64,000 bases of DNA. It comes from Glandiceps talaboti. Taxonomy: Eukaryota; Hemichordata; Enteropneusta; Spengelidae. The translations under genes and the position numbers were made by a program. A model generated the notes under the pieces. It was not told where the DNA came from. It did no database searches and was given only the letters and a program-made list of their open reading frames with translations. Below, one piece after another: positions 23,815 to 36,703 of this stretch; the stretch's first letter is position 1, and every line of letters begins with the position of its first letter. Where the stretch lies: assembly GCF_964340395.1 (NCBI RefSeq), contig NC_135558.1:15516000-15579999 (forward strand). The letters run 5' to 3'.

Positions 23815-24125
23815 ATATGAATAACAGAGACACAGCAGCAAACACAGCAGGGTCCTTTGTCCAATCCCATTGAACAGTGATAAGCATTACTATTCTTTCA
23901 CAGTGCAGTAAAAACAGGAAAACAATACACCTGGGACTTGATGATTTTATTGGCTTCAGTTGTTTATTTTCTAACTGATAATCAACATATATCAACTTGA
24001 CTTCTTCTACATCCCCACTGTGCACAGCATCTATGTAATTGTTTTTTTGCATTAGAAGTTGTCCGAGTGTGTGTATTAAATGTCATGCTACATGAGTGAA
24101 ACACCAAACCAACATTGTCATTTTA
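23815..24125. repeat. Dispersed repeat family D (copy 1), upstream of the dioxygenase gene
   Basis: About 310 bases colinear with 35515-35830 in the same orientation. Shared blocks include TTTCACAGTGCAGTAAAAAC, TTTATTTTCTAACTGATAAT, CTTCTACATCCCCACTGTGC and GCATTAGAAGTTGTC. In this copy the minus strand keeps an 87-codon ORF (24052-23789); in the other copy the matching frame is broken by stops. The two copies bracket the dioxygenase gene. Confidence 0.75.
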
Positions 24126-24129
24126 TCTG

Positions 24130-25200
24130 TTCAATGTATGCTATGTAGATGTGAGGTATGTCTGAGACGTGAAAGCATCGTATGGGGGTCAACGCTCTTT
24201 TACAGGTTATCTGCTAATATCGTCACTGAAAACCCACTTATTTTGCTTCATCACTTTAAAGGGGCTATACAACTGCATAAGAAAAAAAGGCATTTTCATA
24301 AACTTCGGGGTCTTGAGAAACATTTCATGATTTCCCATCACATAAAATTCGCTCGCTTGCCAGGAAACATCAAATTGAAATTATTGTTCACCTCTAGCTA
24401 TCGCTCTTTGAGTGGTAAACTGATGCGTTATGCTTACATGAATATTTGTTAGATGAACAATGGACATTCTTAACTACTTATATATCTGAAGGAAACAAAC
24501 ACTTAAATAACATATGAATATCCAATGTTCATCTAATGTTGATCTGTAAAGGACCATTTGGGGTTATTTAAAGAGGTGTCTAAAACTAAAAGGACCATTT
24601 TGAGTTTAGTGGTCAATCTGATGTATAATACTTATATCTCGGGAGACTGCACATAGTAAATTAAGGGACATGATGTTTTAATGTCTTCCACAACATCAAC
24701 GCTACTTGCATAATATCATGTTGCCCCTGACAACTTATTTTTGTTGTTGCTATGGTTTACCTCAGCATTATATGGGGACTGTTTTCAAGGCTGACACCCG
24801 TCTGCACCTGTACGCAGTAGCACGTTAAAAAAACGAAAGATAAAGAACGTAGTGTGTTAGGTGGCGCCATTGAATATCAACACGACAGATGTAATTTAAA
24901 TGGACTAAAAAAAAACCACGAAAAAAACGAAGAAAAAACGAAATAAAAATATTTTCACTTTTTTTTCTTTAAAAATCATGTAATGGTTTCGCGCTCTATA
25001 ATTTCCATTGGTTGTCCGCATTGGTGAGACCTGATTCAAATACAGAACGAAAGACTAGAACATTATACCATGCCCTAAAATTGTACCAATTTATTCAATA
25101 CATGATTCTAAATATCTAATAGGCATGAAATTTCATTATGGATTTAAAATTCTTGTGACAACATTCAAAATTATCAATCGCAGTTTTAGGATGTGAGTTA
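24130..25200. other. Intergenic, no gene seen
   Basis: AT-rich DNA with A-runs near 24905-24970. A plus-strand ORF at 24096-24452 has no recognisable domain and starts inside the family D repeat. Nothing else is supportable. Confidence 0.5.
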
Positions 25201-25205
25201 TTTGC

Positions 25206-25249
25206 TGACCTTACCGTGACCCCGCCTGCAGGTGACCTCGTGGTGACCT
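25206..25249 (+). promoter_or_regulatory. Two DR5-type nuclear-receptor half-site pairs upstream of the dioxygenase start
   Basis: TGACCT at 25206-25211 and TGACCC at 25217-25222 are separated by exactly five bases. TGACCT at 25233-25238 and TGACCT at 25244-25249 are again separated by five. On the opposite strand these are RGGTCA direct repeats with spacing 5, the classic retinoic-acid-receptor/RXR arrangement. They lie 30-73 bases before the ATG. Function is inferred from arrangement only. Confidence 0.45.
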
Positions 25250-25278
25250 CAAAAACATCAACAACAATTTGAAAAAAA

Positions 25279-28200
25279 ATGGCTGTTGTTCAAGGAATTC
25301 CAGTGATAGACTTCGACGCGTACAGTTTAAGCAAAGATAGGCCCAGTGAAGACAATCTGCAGAGGTTAGCGGACGAAGTATACAATGCTTTCAGTACCAT
25401 AGGATTTGTTTACTTGGAAAACCATGGAATACAACCGGAAAAGGTAAAAACGTCTGCCGTATAGTGTGGCACGATTGGCTAGCCGAACCACATCATGGTT
25501 GCTGTGTACGTAACTGTTACCACTCCCGCGTATGGAGGGAAGGTGGGCAGGGGGCGTCTGGTTTTGATAGTCAGAATCGAACCTAGTAACAGACCCACCA
25601 CGTCATGCTAGCAGGAATTCATTGGTTCTATGGAAAATGGAGGTATTATGGCAGTGTTCACTTTAGGATGTCGTGATTTAGTTTAGGGGCATTCGTAAGC
25701 AAAATAGGGGGAAATTTGGGGACAATATCAAACACCAAATGAAAATAAAATTACCCAGGTTTATTCATAGCACAAGTATATACATGTGTATCAAAGCAAC
25801 TTGATGATGCTTTCAATGAAATTGTAACAGTACAATTTATATCAGTTCATAGTACACTTCATGCTGATCGATCACATGTGCTAGTCTGAGGATACATTGG
25901 CTGGTATGACTTTGATCTCTGTAGATTATATCATACTGTCATCGAATACTAATGCCAACACTAACAACTTGTCACCGATTATCTCCCTAAAAAATGAAGT
26001 TGTCAATAAATCAGCTTACCTCTCTTCCAATCTCCAAAGGAAATTACAAAAAGATTAATTTCCAATCAATTTTTTGAACTGCACAGCTCAAAAAAGTTGA
26101 ACTTTAGATTCTAAAACTTGACTTCTGGGTCTGGATCATTGAACTGTTGCATCGTCAATCATTCACTTATCACTGATCAGACTTATAGTATATGTGTCTT
26201 ACAAAGTCTTACTCTTGAAGACACATACATAACCTAAATATCATATGGGTTATAAATTATTGCTGGCTTGATGTCATCAGTGAAAGAATTCGATTCGAAG
26301 ACCCACTATCTCATTATTCATTTGAATGCATTGTTTGCAGGTTTTAGAGGAGTTGAATCTCTGACTAAGAACAGTCATACCAACCAAATATATCTAACTC
26401 TGTACTGAGTGATAAGGTTTTTCATAGTATACTTGCATGGTACAAACCTATAGGTTCATCTCTATAGGCAATCAATAGGCCATTCCAGACTGCAAACAGG
26501 AAATTGAGAATACAGCGCCCTCGTGCAAATTGGGGGTATCACCACCTCTTTGTATCATTGTGTCCCTTGGTATTCTGTAGAGAAGTGTAAATCAGGGATG
26601 TTTTTTGTATTCTTCAGACTTCAAGGAGAGCAGCAGTGCTCTATGATTAACTGAGTAACCTATACCAAGGTGCACGCAGACAGGAAGTAGAGCACCACCA
26701 TGTAAATTTTTGGAAAGGCCTATTGAATTTACCCATTCATCTATCAGTGGTCTTGTAATGTTCATTCGGATATTTTTTCCGTACAAAACAGGATAAGTTG
26801 CATTGACTAACTTTGTTATAATTGTCTTCAGGTAAAACAAGTGTTTGAAGTCTCTAGAAGATTTTACAGCTTGCCGAGAGACGTCAAAATGAAATGTGCA
26901 CTACAGCCTAAAGGAGAAACACCACATGGGTATATACCAATTGAAGGTGAGAGGTAGGTATGGACTTCTAACTAAGGCCAAATAAAAAATTGTTTGTGCT
27001 TCCGATAAACCTGACCCTAGTTTTGAGTGGCCATATTGATCAGGATTGGGGATTTTTAATTTATGAAATAATTTTATCATGGCTTCCTACTTGAAAAATC
27101 AATGTGAAACAACACATGCTAAGTCCGTGTTTGTAAATAAATCAATTGTAAAACATTACTAAATGTGTAAAATGTTTGTTATTGTATGTACAATAACAAC
27201 ATTTTACACATGTTTTAGTTGTTTGCAATTTATTGAGTTACAAAACACAGACTGGGTCTATGCTGTTTCACATTAATATTTCAAATAGGTAGCCATAATA
27301 AGATTATTTCATAAATTAATAATCCAAAATAAATACCCAATCTTCATCCATATGGCCACTTTAAGCCGGTAACCCTAAACATTACTTTAAATTAGGCTAA
27401 AAAAAATTGTGTGGTTCCAATTATGCTCACTTTTAGAATAGTGGGGTAGGTAGATTTTTTATTTTATTTTTTTTTCATATGTGAGTCTCTAGTTCAGGTA
27501 GTTATGTTTTCCGTTGTTTCCCAAAAGGTCTCTTGTGTTGTTGGTTTCTACTCATCAGATGTACAGCCATAACAGATTGGAAGAAGAGTTTTTTATTGTC
27601 TTTTTAAAGTCATGTCAGTTTTTGCATCCACTATTTCTGTGATACTTCACAATATTCACAATTTTATTATTTTCTCTTGAATACGTTAAAAAGTTTAAGG
27701 TTGGCCTGAAAAACTAGGTGGGGTCGGTTGTTAGGACTTTCAAAAAAGAACTTTTTGTGTCTTCTTGATCTTCTGTTTTCTTTCCTCATTGATGCTTGTA
27801 TACATTTCATCAAACTATCACAGTATGGGTATTGTGACCAACAATTTGTTAATCTTTGGGTTGAAGCAATAGTTTTCAAAAAAAAGCAGTAAAAAAAAAA
27901 CCAAGTCAAATCAAATCCTGACCTACCTACCCTATTTTCTGAGAGCATGTTATTGGAAACACAAAATTATTTTTTTTTTGCATAAGATTTATGGCTTGAT
28001 GTTAAATAGTTTTTTGGATGTACAAGTGAGATAATAATTACTGTTTATAAATGATTAAAAATTAAATTTACATGGTATAGTTTACTAAACATGAATGCCA
28101 GGCATTTACCTTCAATAGTGATCATAATATAGTTTACATTTATATGTTTGAGATAAGAGTGGAGGTAGGAGGGCATTAGGGTGGAGGGTAGTAATAACAC

Positions 28201-31200
28201 CACTCCAGAAAATATTGGGGTGTTTCTGACGTATCGCAAATATGAAAGCATAGGACTACTTCCACAACCATGTAATTCTACATCACCCACAAATCAATAC
28301 GTTTTTCAAAATGTGGAGGTGGGAAGGCATTAGGGTGGAAGGTAGTAATATTATCACTCTAGAAAATATTGGAGTATTTCTGACATATCGCAAATATGAA
28401 AACACTAAAACATGAATAATTGACACCACTTCTACAATCATGTAATTCTACATCACACACAAGTCAATATGTTATTTGAAAGACAAGACAACAAGCGTAA
28501 CTCATACCTTTGCCTAAACATGTCATTGTGCGGTAATTCAAACCAGAGTGAATGTACAAAGCTTTACAAGTTGTGCCTATTAATATTACACTAGCACACA
28601 CAACAACTTATGACCATCAGAAACTGTACAGGTTCAACTTTCAATTTATTGTAAAATATGTCGCAGTCGCGCAACATCGATGACACCATCTTATGTATGG
28701 TGACACTAGCATATATACTTAGGGCCTTCAGGGGCAGTGGGGTACGTTACAAAGTCTTTGGCAATATCTTATCTGACATGGATAAAAATAAGGACTGGTA
28801 AAAAGTTTTGATAAAACTTTTCTGCAACAATTTTCCCAAATTGGTTCATGTAATTGTATGTAGAAGCTAAACACTGCATGTACTTTATTCATGTCAAAAT
28901 GTATCTAGCCATCAGCAAATACAAGGAAAGTTTCAGGTCATTGAACTTTAGTTCCCATAAAAAAATTCCAAAGGTGAAAATCACTATCATGATCGACAAA
29001 TGTATAGATGTACAATTATATAGGTGTTACGAAGTTTTAACTGAACCAATAATAAAAATTTATAGTCCTTTTCACTCCTTGATATTGTGATATTTATATT
29101 CATTGCTTCACCAGGACTAATCCAACATTTATTACTGGTGATCTAAAAGAATGTTTTAATTACCTGGAAAAGACAGAAGAAAAGGTAAGTATGACTTTAA
29201 TAGAAGTTATATAGTCATTCTGATGAACTGATCTGAATTATGTGCATCACTGCACAATGCTGAGACTGAATTCATTTCACTGAATTTGACTTTTCCAATT
29301 ATTTTGGTGTTTTGTGTTTTTTAAAGAAAAGAACTTGCAAGAATTTTGTCAGACTGCACAGTATAATCGTCTCTCATTTTGAATTTTAATCAGTACCTGA
29401 TTTTATAATTTGTTTATGATTTGATAATTCTCTAATCACAGGCCATGCCAGATGAAGAACTTCCTGAATTCAGGGAAGTCATGACAGATTTCTTCAAGAT
29501 TTGCAGTAAACTGACTTTACGGATTCTTGAAGTGTTTGCTAAAGCCTTGAAGTTGGTGAGTTTTGAAAATTATTACATTCTCACTTTTGCCATTTTCGTA
29601 CATTCCCACTCAAAATCAGAGTGGAAAATTATATATTTCATCTTTATAAACTGTAGCAGGGATAATGATCAGAGAAACCTTTCTAAAAATGAATGTGATA
29701 ATGTTTTTAAATGTTCTCATGAAAATTACACCATAGTTTGTTTACATCTAGTGTTCTGATCAATCCATGTATCTCACCAGATAGGAATTTAGTAAGATAC
29801 TTTTATACCATATGCAAACCAAATTGTACAACTTTGAACAGAAAATATGATTTATTCTCCTGGTGCTCTACTTCACAGGGCTAAAATTTCACTTCTAATT
29901 TATAATTGGTAGTCAGCTTTATCCAGGTGAACCATTTCAGCTACAGTTATCATTGTCTGTCACACTACCATTTTGTAAATTTGTCATTTGAAGTATAATG
30001 TATAATATTGAGTAGTCTATCTGACTACATGTATGTACTACTAATTTCAAGCCCTGCCCTACAACAACTCATGACTAGGTCATGGCTATGTATGTATGTA
30101 TGTATGTATGTATGTATGTATGTGTGTGTGTGTATGTGTGTGTGCGTATGTATGTATGTATGTATGTATTAGTGTATGTATGTAATAAATGCCGTCCGGG
30201 TAACTACACGCCGATGTAGGAGGCGTGTATTGCCCGGATGGCATTTATCTTGTACCCCGGGAACTTCATTTGTAGTGACATATTCTTCCCAGGAAGAACT
30301 TCATACACCCAGCGTCCGTGTTTTGATTTCCGATAAGAAGACTGATGCCTAAAGCCGACAACATTGATACATGCCTGTGTCAACATTCAATGTCACACAC
30401 GTATATCATTACATACGTTGTGACGAAAATAGCAATTACATCACAATGGACAGTGTATTTCATACAACTATGTACTTGCTATCATCTATAACCTCAAATG
30501 TCATAACAGCAAACCGTCACTTTCTCCCTGCCATGATACTGTGTATCCCTTGCAAGTTGCTACTTACATGTATTTTATCACAGACAAGTAAGAAACTAAT
30601 ATTGTTCACCTTCTAAATACCCTCTGCGGTCATGTTCACATTTATTATTACTAAACATTACGTTCAGCGAGTGAACCAAGTCTTATCAGTTCAGTAACAT
30701 TCACGGGCCATGTTGTTGTTATGATTGTCTGTGTCTAATCGTTCTTCCTGGTCACACACAGTCAGGGGCCATGTTTTTGTTATGATTGTCTGCATCTAAT
30801 CACTCTTCCCAGGATGGCATTAATTGGATCTCATACACAGAAAATACACTCCTGCCAAAGATATTAGATAAATTTGCTACTCAGTTGATACACCGGTCTT
30901 CATGCTTTTCCCTGATTGATCAATAGCCTCATTTGTAACTGTCAGTTGACATTTAACGCCCACACCGGAGTACAAGTATGTATGTATGTATGTATATGTA
31001 TGTAATATGTATGTATGTATGTATGTGTGTATGTATGGGGTGTTTGAAATGAAGTGAGTGATACTCTCAGACTCAAGTCCCATTATTTTCACCAATGTTA
31101 TATTTTTGATCAAGCTCGTGCAGGAACAATAATTTAATTCTGGTAATAAAGTAGACTTATGGAGCGCCTAATCTCTGCAAGCAGAACTCGAGGCATAAAT

Positions 31201-34200
31201 GATTAATTTCCTTCAGCCAGAAAATATTCCTAAAATAAGGGGTTTTGAAACTATGCCACTTTGATTTGTAGTGACAATGCCCCTTATGTCAATTATATTT
31301 TCCTTGACTGAATGATGAAAGATATAGGAAAATAATATGATCTATGACGTAAAAGTATTTGGGAATATGAATATCCCATACTCCAGTATAAACGTATGTA
31401 TATAGTTAGGTAACGCAGAATCTCATAGTATTAGGCTCAATTAATGGCTACAGCCCAAGGGGAACTAACAATAGAAATTTCACCTATAAACTGTAGGGTA
31501 AAATAATCTAAGGATAGCATTTAACATCTATGTTACAGGATCCATTATTTTTTGCAAAAACTCATGAATGTATGGTTGGAGGAAAGAATGATACAACTCT
31601 CAGAACAGCATATTATCCACCTGTCACAGGAGATTTTGACATTAAAGAGGGCCAAGAGAGGTGTGGAGAACACTCAGACTTTGGATCACTTACTTTACTC
31701 TTCCAAGATGATGTCGGCGGTCTAGAAGTAAGTGTGTCATGTCTTTGGTAAACCACATGTAAAATTTCAATTATGCCAAACACTACATGAAAAGGTGGCG
31801 TTTCCAGTTCTGTATCTGTATCTGTATCTGTATAATACTGCAGAGTAACTCAAAAATTGAGCAGTAATCCTGCAGGTGCGCAGTCTCTACCTGACGGGTC
31901 ACACGGAATTGCCAAAAATCTGATAATGTCACATTTCTGTTGTGAGATGGCGAAACCAGAAATGGCACTTTTCACTTAGAGAGAGATACAGTGAGGATTC
32001 TCTATGAGTCTGTGTCTCTTCAGGTGTTTGTGTATTGTACATCCAGTTGTTTGGATTCACCATGATGTGAAGCCACTACAAATTCCCCACTGAATAGAAA
32101 GCATAATTAAATATGTATTTATACTTTTTCTATTGAAAACATTAAAATGGCCATATAGGTGATAATGTGGTAATTATTTTGGATTTTCAATTATCAAAAT
32201 AATAAATGTTGCTTTTCTGCTTGTAAAAACAATGTGAAACAACATAGTAAAATTCATTGTATGTAATTTTGAAAAACTTTTATTATTTAAAATTCAAAAA
32301 TAGATTAAAAATTTATCTTCCATACATCCACTTTAACACAGACAACATACTGTTTTCTCCATTGCTTTCTAACCAGAATTATACAGGACAAACAAATGCA
32401 CTGGTGCTTTATTCGCAGGTTGTATATTGCAATTACATTGTAAAAATATACATACTAAAGTACTGCTGAGGATGACACAAGAAATTATGCAAAATATTTA
32501 TGTCCATGATGGTCCTCAAAATATTCCTGATATGCATATATGCATTATATATTTTCATTACATGACAGTCACAAACCATTAGCGGTCCAAGTGCAACAAA
32601 CCTGCGGGCTTGCCTGACGAAAACGGGTGTCATAAAAGTTGTTTGCATCTCTAAAGCTGTTTGTAGCGTTACTTATAATAGCCTAATAAATTGATAACAA
32701 CTGATATAAGACGGAGATAAGGTTTGCCTCAATTGACTGAAATGCCAAAAGTAGTGCCGGTTTGGTAATAAAATGTTTTACAGCTGTTTACTTGTGTTAT
32801 GTAAGAGCCCATCATCACATGTGTAAATATTGGTACTCTTTGATAACAAGTTGGCTAATGGCTTGTCCCAGTAATGAGATGCCTGTACTTAATTTCATGT
32901 CCCATTGTAACGCCTTAAAAATGGTGGGTCAGTCGGTCAGTTACAAATTAAAAAAATTATTTAAAAAAACATGCATACATTTTTGATATTTTCTTTTCAT
33001 AATCATATTTAATCAGTCTGAATGACATTGAAATGACAATTAAATTCAGAAGGAAACTTTGTCCTTTTTTTTACAAGTTCTCAAATTTCTACATCAAATG
33101 ATAACATTTGCTCAGATACATGCTCGAGGGGTTGTCACCATACAATAACATTGTGTTTTTTTTCCCAAATCCTGCCATACAGAGTGTCAATTTTTTTTAT
33201 CATTTTGCCAGATTGAAGAATGTAGCATACAATTAAGTGTAGCTGTTCTTAGCTGAAATTTTAGAATGATATGTGTAACCTTGACCAAGTTTTAATTCAC
33301 CTGTCTGTTATTGTCCATCCTCAGGGATAGTACTTTTGACCACAGGGATGTGCCATATGTGAACTATATCATTATTCCAAACAGGTAATGAATCTAGATG
33401 GGCAATATGTGAAGGCGACACCAGTAGAAGGTACAGTATTGGTAAACTTAGGGGACCTCATGCAGAGGTGGACTGCAGACACACTTAAGTCAGCGGTGAG
33501 TGTCAAAATAATTTGATCTCGTGATCATTACCAGAATGTTCATTTGATCAACAACTTGATTTCAACAATTCAAAATAAATGTTAATACGAAAAAAAAATA
33601 CACAGACTCAAAGTGGATCAGATTCTAATTGTAGAGTAGAGCTATACTTTGGGCTCATTTTCTACAATCTCTCTCTCTTTATGTACAGTCAAATGGACAA
33701 ATTCTCCCAAAAATCTAGCTAAAAATCCTGCTGGCAAAAGAGTGAACAGCACACGTTAATATAATAAGTAATCCATCACATACTGACAGGCAGTTGTGAA
33801 TGGTTACTTCCTTCAGTTTACTACAAATTCATCCTCCAGTCTTACCGTAAGTCATGTGAGAAACGATGACGTCATTATGTTTATATTAATGCTCCAATAG
33901 CATTAAAGTGCTACTGTCTGTGGTAAGAATGGAATGTTGTGCTAGAGAAAGCCATTTGATTAGACGATGGAGCGAGACTAGACAACAAGCTCACATGTAT
34001 AGTTTGAGACTAATGCAATTGTGGCTTCAGAATCCAATATAACTAAAACTTATTCATAAACAAAACTGAGTTGAAACAGTATGAGGTGGCAATATACACA
34101 TAATTGTTTGAATTTTCCTCTGCTGTCCCGCTAACAATTTGACTTAACTCCACACTGAGCTGTTTATTTTATTTGAAGAAGAAGAAAGAGGCATGAAAAT

Positions 34201-35333
34201 CATGGTGTTTATGTATATTGTATCCAAATAGTTATTTCTAATGTAATGTCTACATGACATGTAAAATTTATAGTGAAACCTGTATGTAGTCTGTGATAGA
34301 CAAAATGCAACATGTTTTAGTACTACCAAAATGAATGTTATGAAATATTATTAATATGAAGCAAACATAACGACCAAAATTCCATACAAGTTACAAACCA
34401 TGTCTTTTTAAGGAATGCATTATTCCCACACATTAGGTAATTTGAAATCTTAAAATTCATTCATACACATGTTATTGAATTTGTTTTTTATCAAATAATT
34501 TTCATCTCATAATGTGACAATGAAATCCAAGTCCTCTTACAAAGTTTAAATTGATAGGGGAAAATGTTAAACATTTTCCTATTGTAATGATGAGTGAGTG
34601 ATGCCAAACACAACTTTTGAAAATGAAGATCCATTAAATTTAGTCACAAAAGTTTCTTTTGAACTGTCGTTCAAAAATCATTTGATTTTCATGTTGACTA
34701 CAGTATATCAGTCTGTTTATATGGTTAGCATTTAAAACTCAAGTACTACTTAAACTTTATTGAATTAATGTTCTGACATCAACGAATATCATAACTAGGC
34801 AAAGCCCATAAGCTCATGCAGGGTAGATTTATTTGTGACCAGCTGCCTGGGCTGCCTCATGACATGGTCTCCATGGCCTCATGATTATATTGTAGATAGC
34901 GCCCTCCATGTGGAGAATGCGCATAGTATATACAGAATGTGCATGCGTAGTCACTGAGCCGCAATGCATCCTTGGGTAAAACCACCACAAAAACTTCACT
35001 TACATGTAGTATATAGGACACACATGCATACTAGTCATTGAGCCACTACGCAGCCACTTCGCAACTGCTGCGCGAGCTATGACTTTGAATTAAACAAAAA
35101 ATAAAGTTAGCCATAGCAACTATAAGTTGATTGTTATTTCATTTCTATCTCCACAGAAACATCGAGTTGTAATGCCACAGACTGATGATGACAAACAGAA
35201 AGCAAGACAATCTGTTATATTTTTTGTACATCCAGACTGTGATGTCTTGATTGAATGTACAGACGGTAGTAACAAGTACCCACCAATCACAGCTGAAAAA
35301 TATCTATATCAGAAATTAGATTTCATATATTAA
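25279..35333 (+). CDS. 2-oxoglutarate/Fe(II)-dependent oxygenase, isopenicillin-N-synthase-like, complete 7-exon gene
   Basis: Exons: 25279-25443, 26832-26953, 29115-29184, 29442-29555, 31539-31727, 33385-33495, 35157-35333. All junctions are GT-AG and in phase, giving 315 aa, the usual length for this soluble family. The N-terminal DIOX_N-type region reads IPVIDFDAY ... GFVYLENHGI (residues 7-51), typical of IPNS-like enzymes. The jelly-roll core follows, with iron ligands H202 and D204 in EHSDFGSLTLLFQD and H259 in HRV. R274 and S276 in RQS form the 2-oxoglutarate clamp. It should oxidise a small molecule using 2-oxoglutarate and O2; the substrate cannot be read from sequence. There is no signal peptide. 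The next feature on the opposite strand is the Ig-DED gene, with no functional link seen. Confidence 0.93.
27392..27985 (-). mobile_element. MITE-like element, family A (copy 2, inverted, with a second partial arm)
   Basis: 27392-27735 is a reverse-complement copy of the element at 13662 (TGTGTGGTTCCAATTA near its left end, AAAACTAGGTGGGGTCGG near its right). 27890-27985 carries a further right-end fragment in the opposite orientation, so two copies or a nested rearrangement sit here, in intron 2 of the dioxygenase gene. Confidence 0.7.
28150..28470 (+). repeat. Tandem duplication of a ~160-bp unit in dioxygenase intron 2
   Basis: Two adjacent copies start at about 28157 and 28313. They share GGCATTAGGGTGGA, GTAGTAATA, AGAAAATATTGG, TATCGCAAATATGAAA and ATCATGTAATTCTACATCAC-type blocks with moderate divergence. 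Confidence 0.8.
30088..30183. repeat. (TATG)n/(GTGT)n microsatellite
   Basis: TATG repeats interrupted by GTGT, directly abutting the hairpin at 30185. Confidence 0.95.
30185..30248. repeat. 28-bp-stem hairpin beside a microsatellite
   Basis: ATAAATGCCGTCCGGGTAAC...ACGCC pairs with GGCGTGTATTGCCCGG...GGCATTTAT across an 8-base loop with few mismatches. It looks like the collapsed ends of a palindromic element. Confidence 0.7.
30974..31037. repeat. (TATG)n microsatellite
   Basis: Imperfect TATG tract in dioxygenase intron 4. The remainder of this intron (29556-31538) holds a possible remnant of a LINE-type 3' UTR near 31150 (GGAGCGCCTAATC) and nothing else clear. Confidence 0.9.
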
Positions 35334-35514
35334 TGTCTGTAATATCAAAATATTGGTTTCCATTTCTTTTGAACTTTTCAAGCATTATCAATTTACATCT
35401 AGACTAGAATAGTGATTTTTAAAGAAAAATATACAGCTGAAATGATCTAGGCTTGGTGATTCACTCACAGGACATTATGTTTTTAGACACAAAGATAGAC
35501 ATTTCAACTGTAGA

Positions 35515-35830
35515 CTAACAATAACAGAGACACAATAAAAACAGCAGAATCCTTTGCCCAATCACACTGAACACTGATAAGCATTGCTATTCTTTCACAC
35601 TGCAGTAAAAACTGGCTTCTAATGAAAACATTACATATGGACTTGATGATTTAAATGGCTGCAAGTGTTTATTTTCTAACTGATAATCAACATTTCAACT
35701 TGACTACTTCTACATCCCCACTGTGCATGGCACCTATGTAATTGTTTTGTTTGCATTAGAAGTTGTCTGAGGGTGTGTATTAAATGTCATGACACATGAG
35801 TAAAACACCAAGTCTACATTATTTTAGCTG
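35515..35830. repeat. Dispersed repeat family D (copy 2), downstream of the dioxygenase gene
   Basis: Colinear with 23815-24125. It begins about 180 bases after the dioxygenase stop and therefore may form part of its 3' UTR. Confidence 0.75.
35534..35539 (+). terminator. Candidate poly(A) signal for the dioxygenase transcript
   Basis: AATAAA about 200 bases after the stop. It lies inside the family D repeat, so the repeat may have supplied the signal. Confidence 0.4.
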
Positions 35831-36099
35831 TAAGGCCATCTGTACCAAATTGTTAGAAGATTTTATTGACACATTAATACTAATGACTTCTTTCATCTGA
35901 GAGTCAAACTTTTTAATTATGAGCTATTTTCAAATGTTATCTAAAATAACCTTTACATTCCTTTACACTTTGATGTACTTCAATTTTATGTACAGGTAAA
36001 TACTGAGGTCATGTATTTACAGAATAGCCATAAAAACCAGATGTAAACAGAAAAGCCCTCCATAAGGATCATTGTTCTTATGTCCTTTGATATCATTAA

Positions 36100-36315
36100 T
36101 GCCTAAAAAAAAATTGTTTGGTTTGGCCGACCCCACCCAGTTTTTCACTGCCGACCCTAAACTTTTTTTTTACGTATTTGAGAAAAAATGAAAATTGTGA
36201 AGTCTCGCAAGAAATAGTGGATGTGGAAGTTGACGTCAATTAAAAAAACAAACTGTTCTTCCAATCTTTGATGGCTGTACATCTGATGGGAAGAAACCAT
36301 TAACAAAAAAATTAA
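36100..36315 (+). mobile_element. MITE-like element, family A (copy 3, 3'-truncated)
   Basis: It starts TGCCTAAAAAAAAATTG and carries the GACCCCACCCAGTTTTTCAC and GTTCTTCCAATCTTTGATGG landmarks of family A, then stops after GATGGGAAGAAACCA. The right end is missing. Confidence 0.7.
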
Positions 36316-36703
36316 TATATGTACAAAGTTATCTGAGATTTATAGATTACATTCTGAAGATATTGCCTAATTACAAAAACAAAATATTAGCTGTGGAAAT
36401 GGATCATTACAAATAAAATCTAAGCCAAAAATCTTCATATTACATGTACGGTGTGTCAACATCAATGTATGTGTCGAATTATGTGATATTTGAAGTTTAC
36501 ATTCCTAAAATATTGGCTAATTACCATCAGCTATGCAAAGTACTCACTGAAATAAAAAAACTACAAGCCATATTATGCAAGTATGCTTTGTTGTTGTCAA
36601 CTATATGAAATTTAAAGAATGCATTCTTGTTTAATAAGATACTGCTTAATGACCAAAAAGTAAATCATTATGCAAATTACTCATTAAAGCCATCTCAAAA
36701 AGC

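Noticed and set aside
24096-24452. 118-aa plus-strand ORF
   Set aside because: It begins in the family D repeat and shows no domain, splice or codon support.
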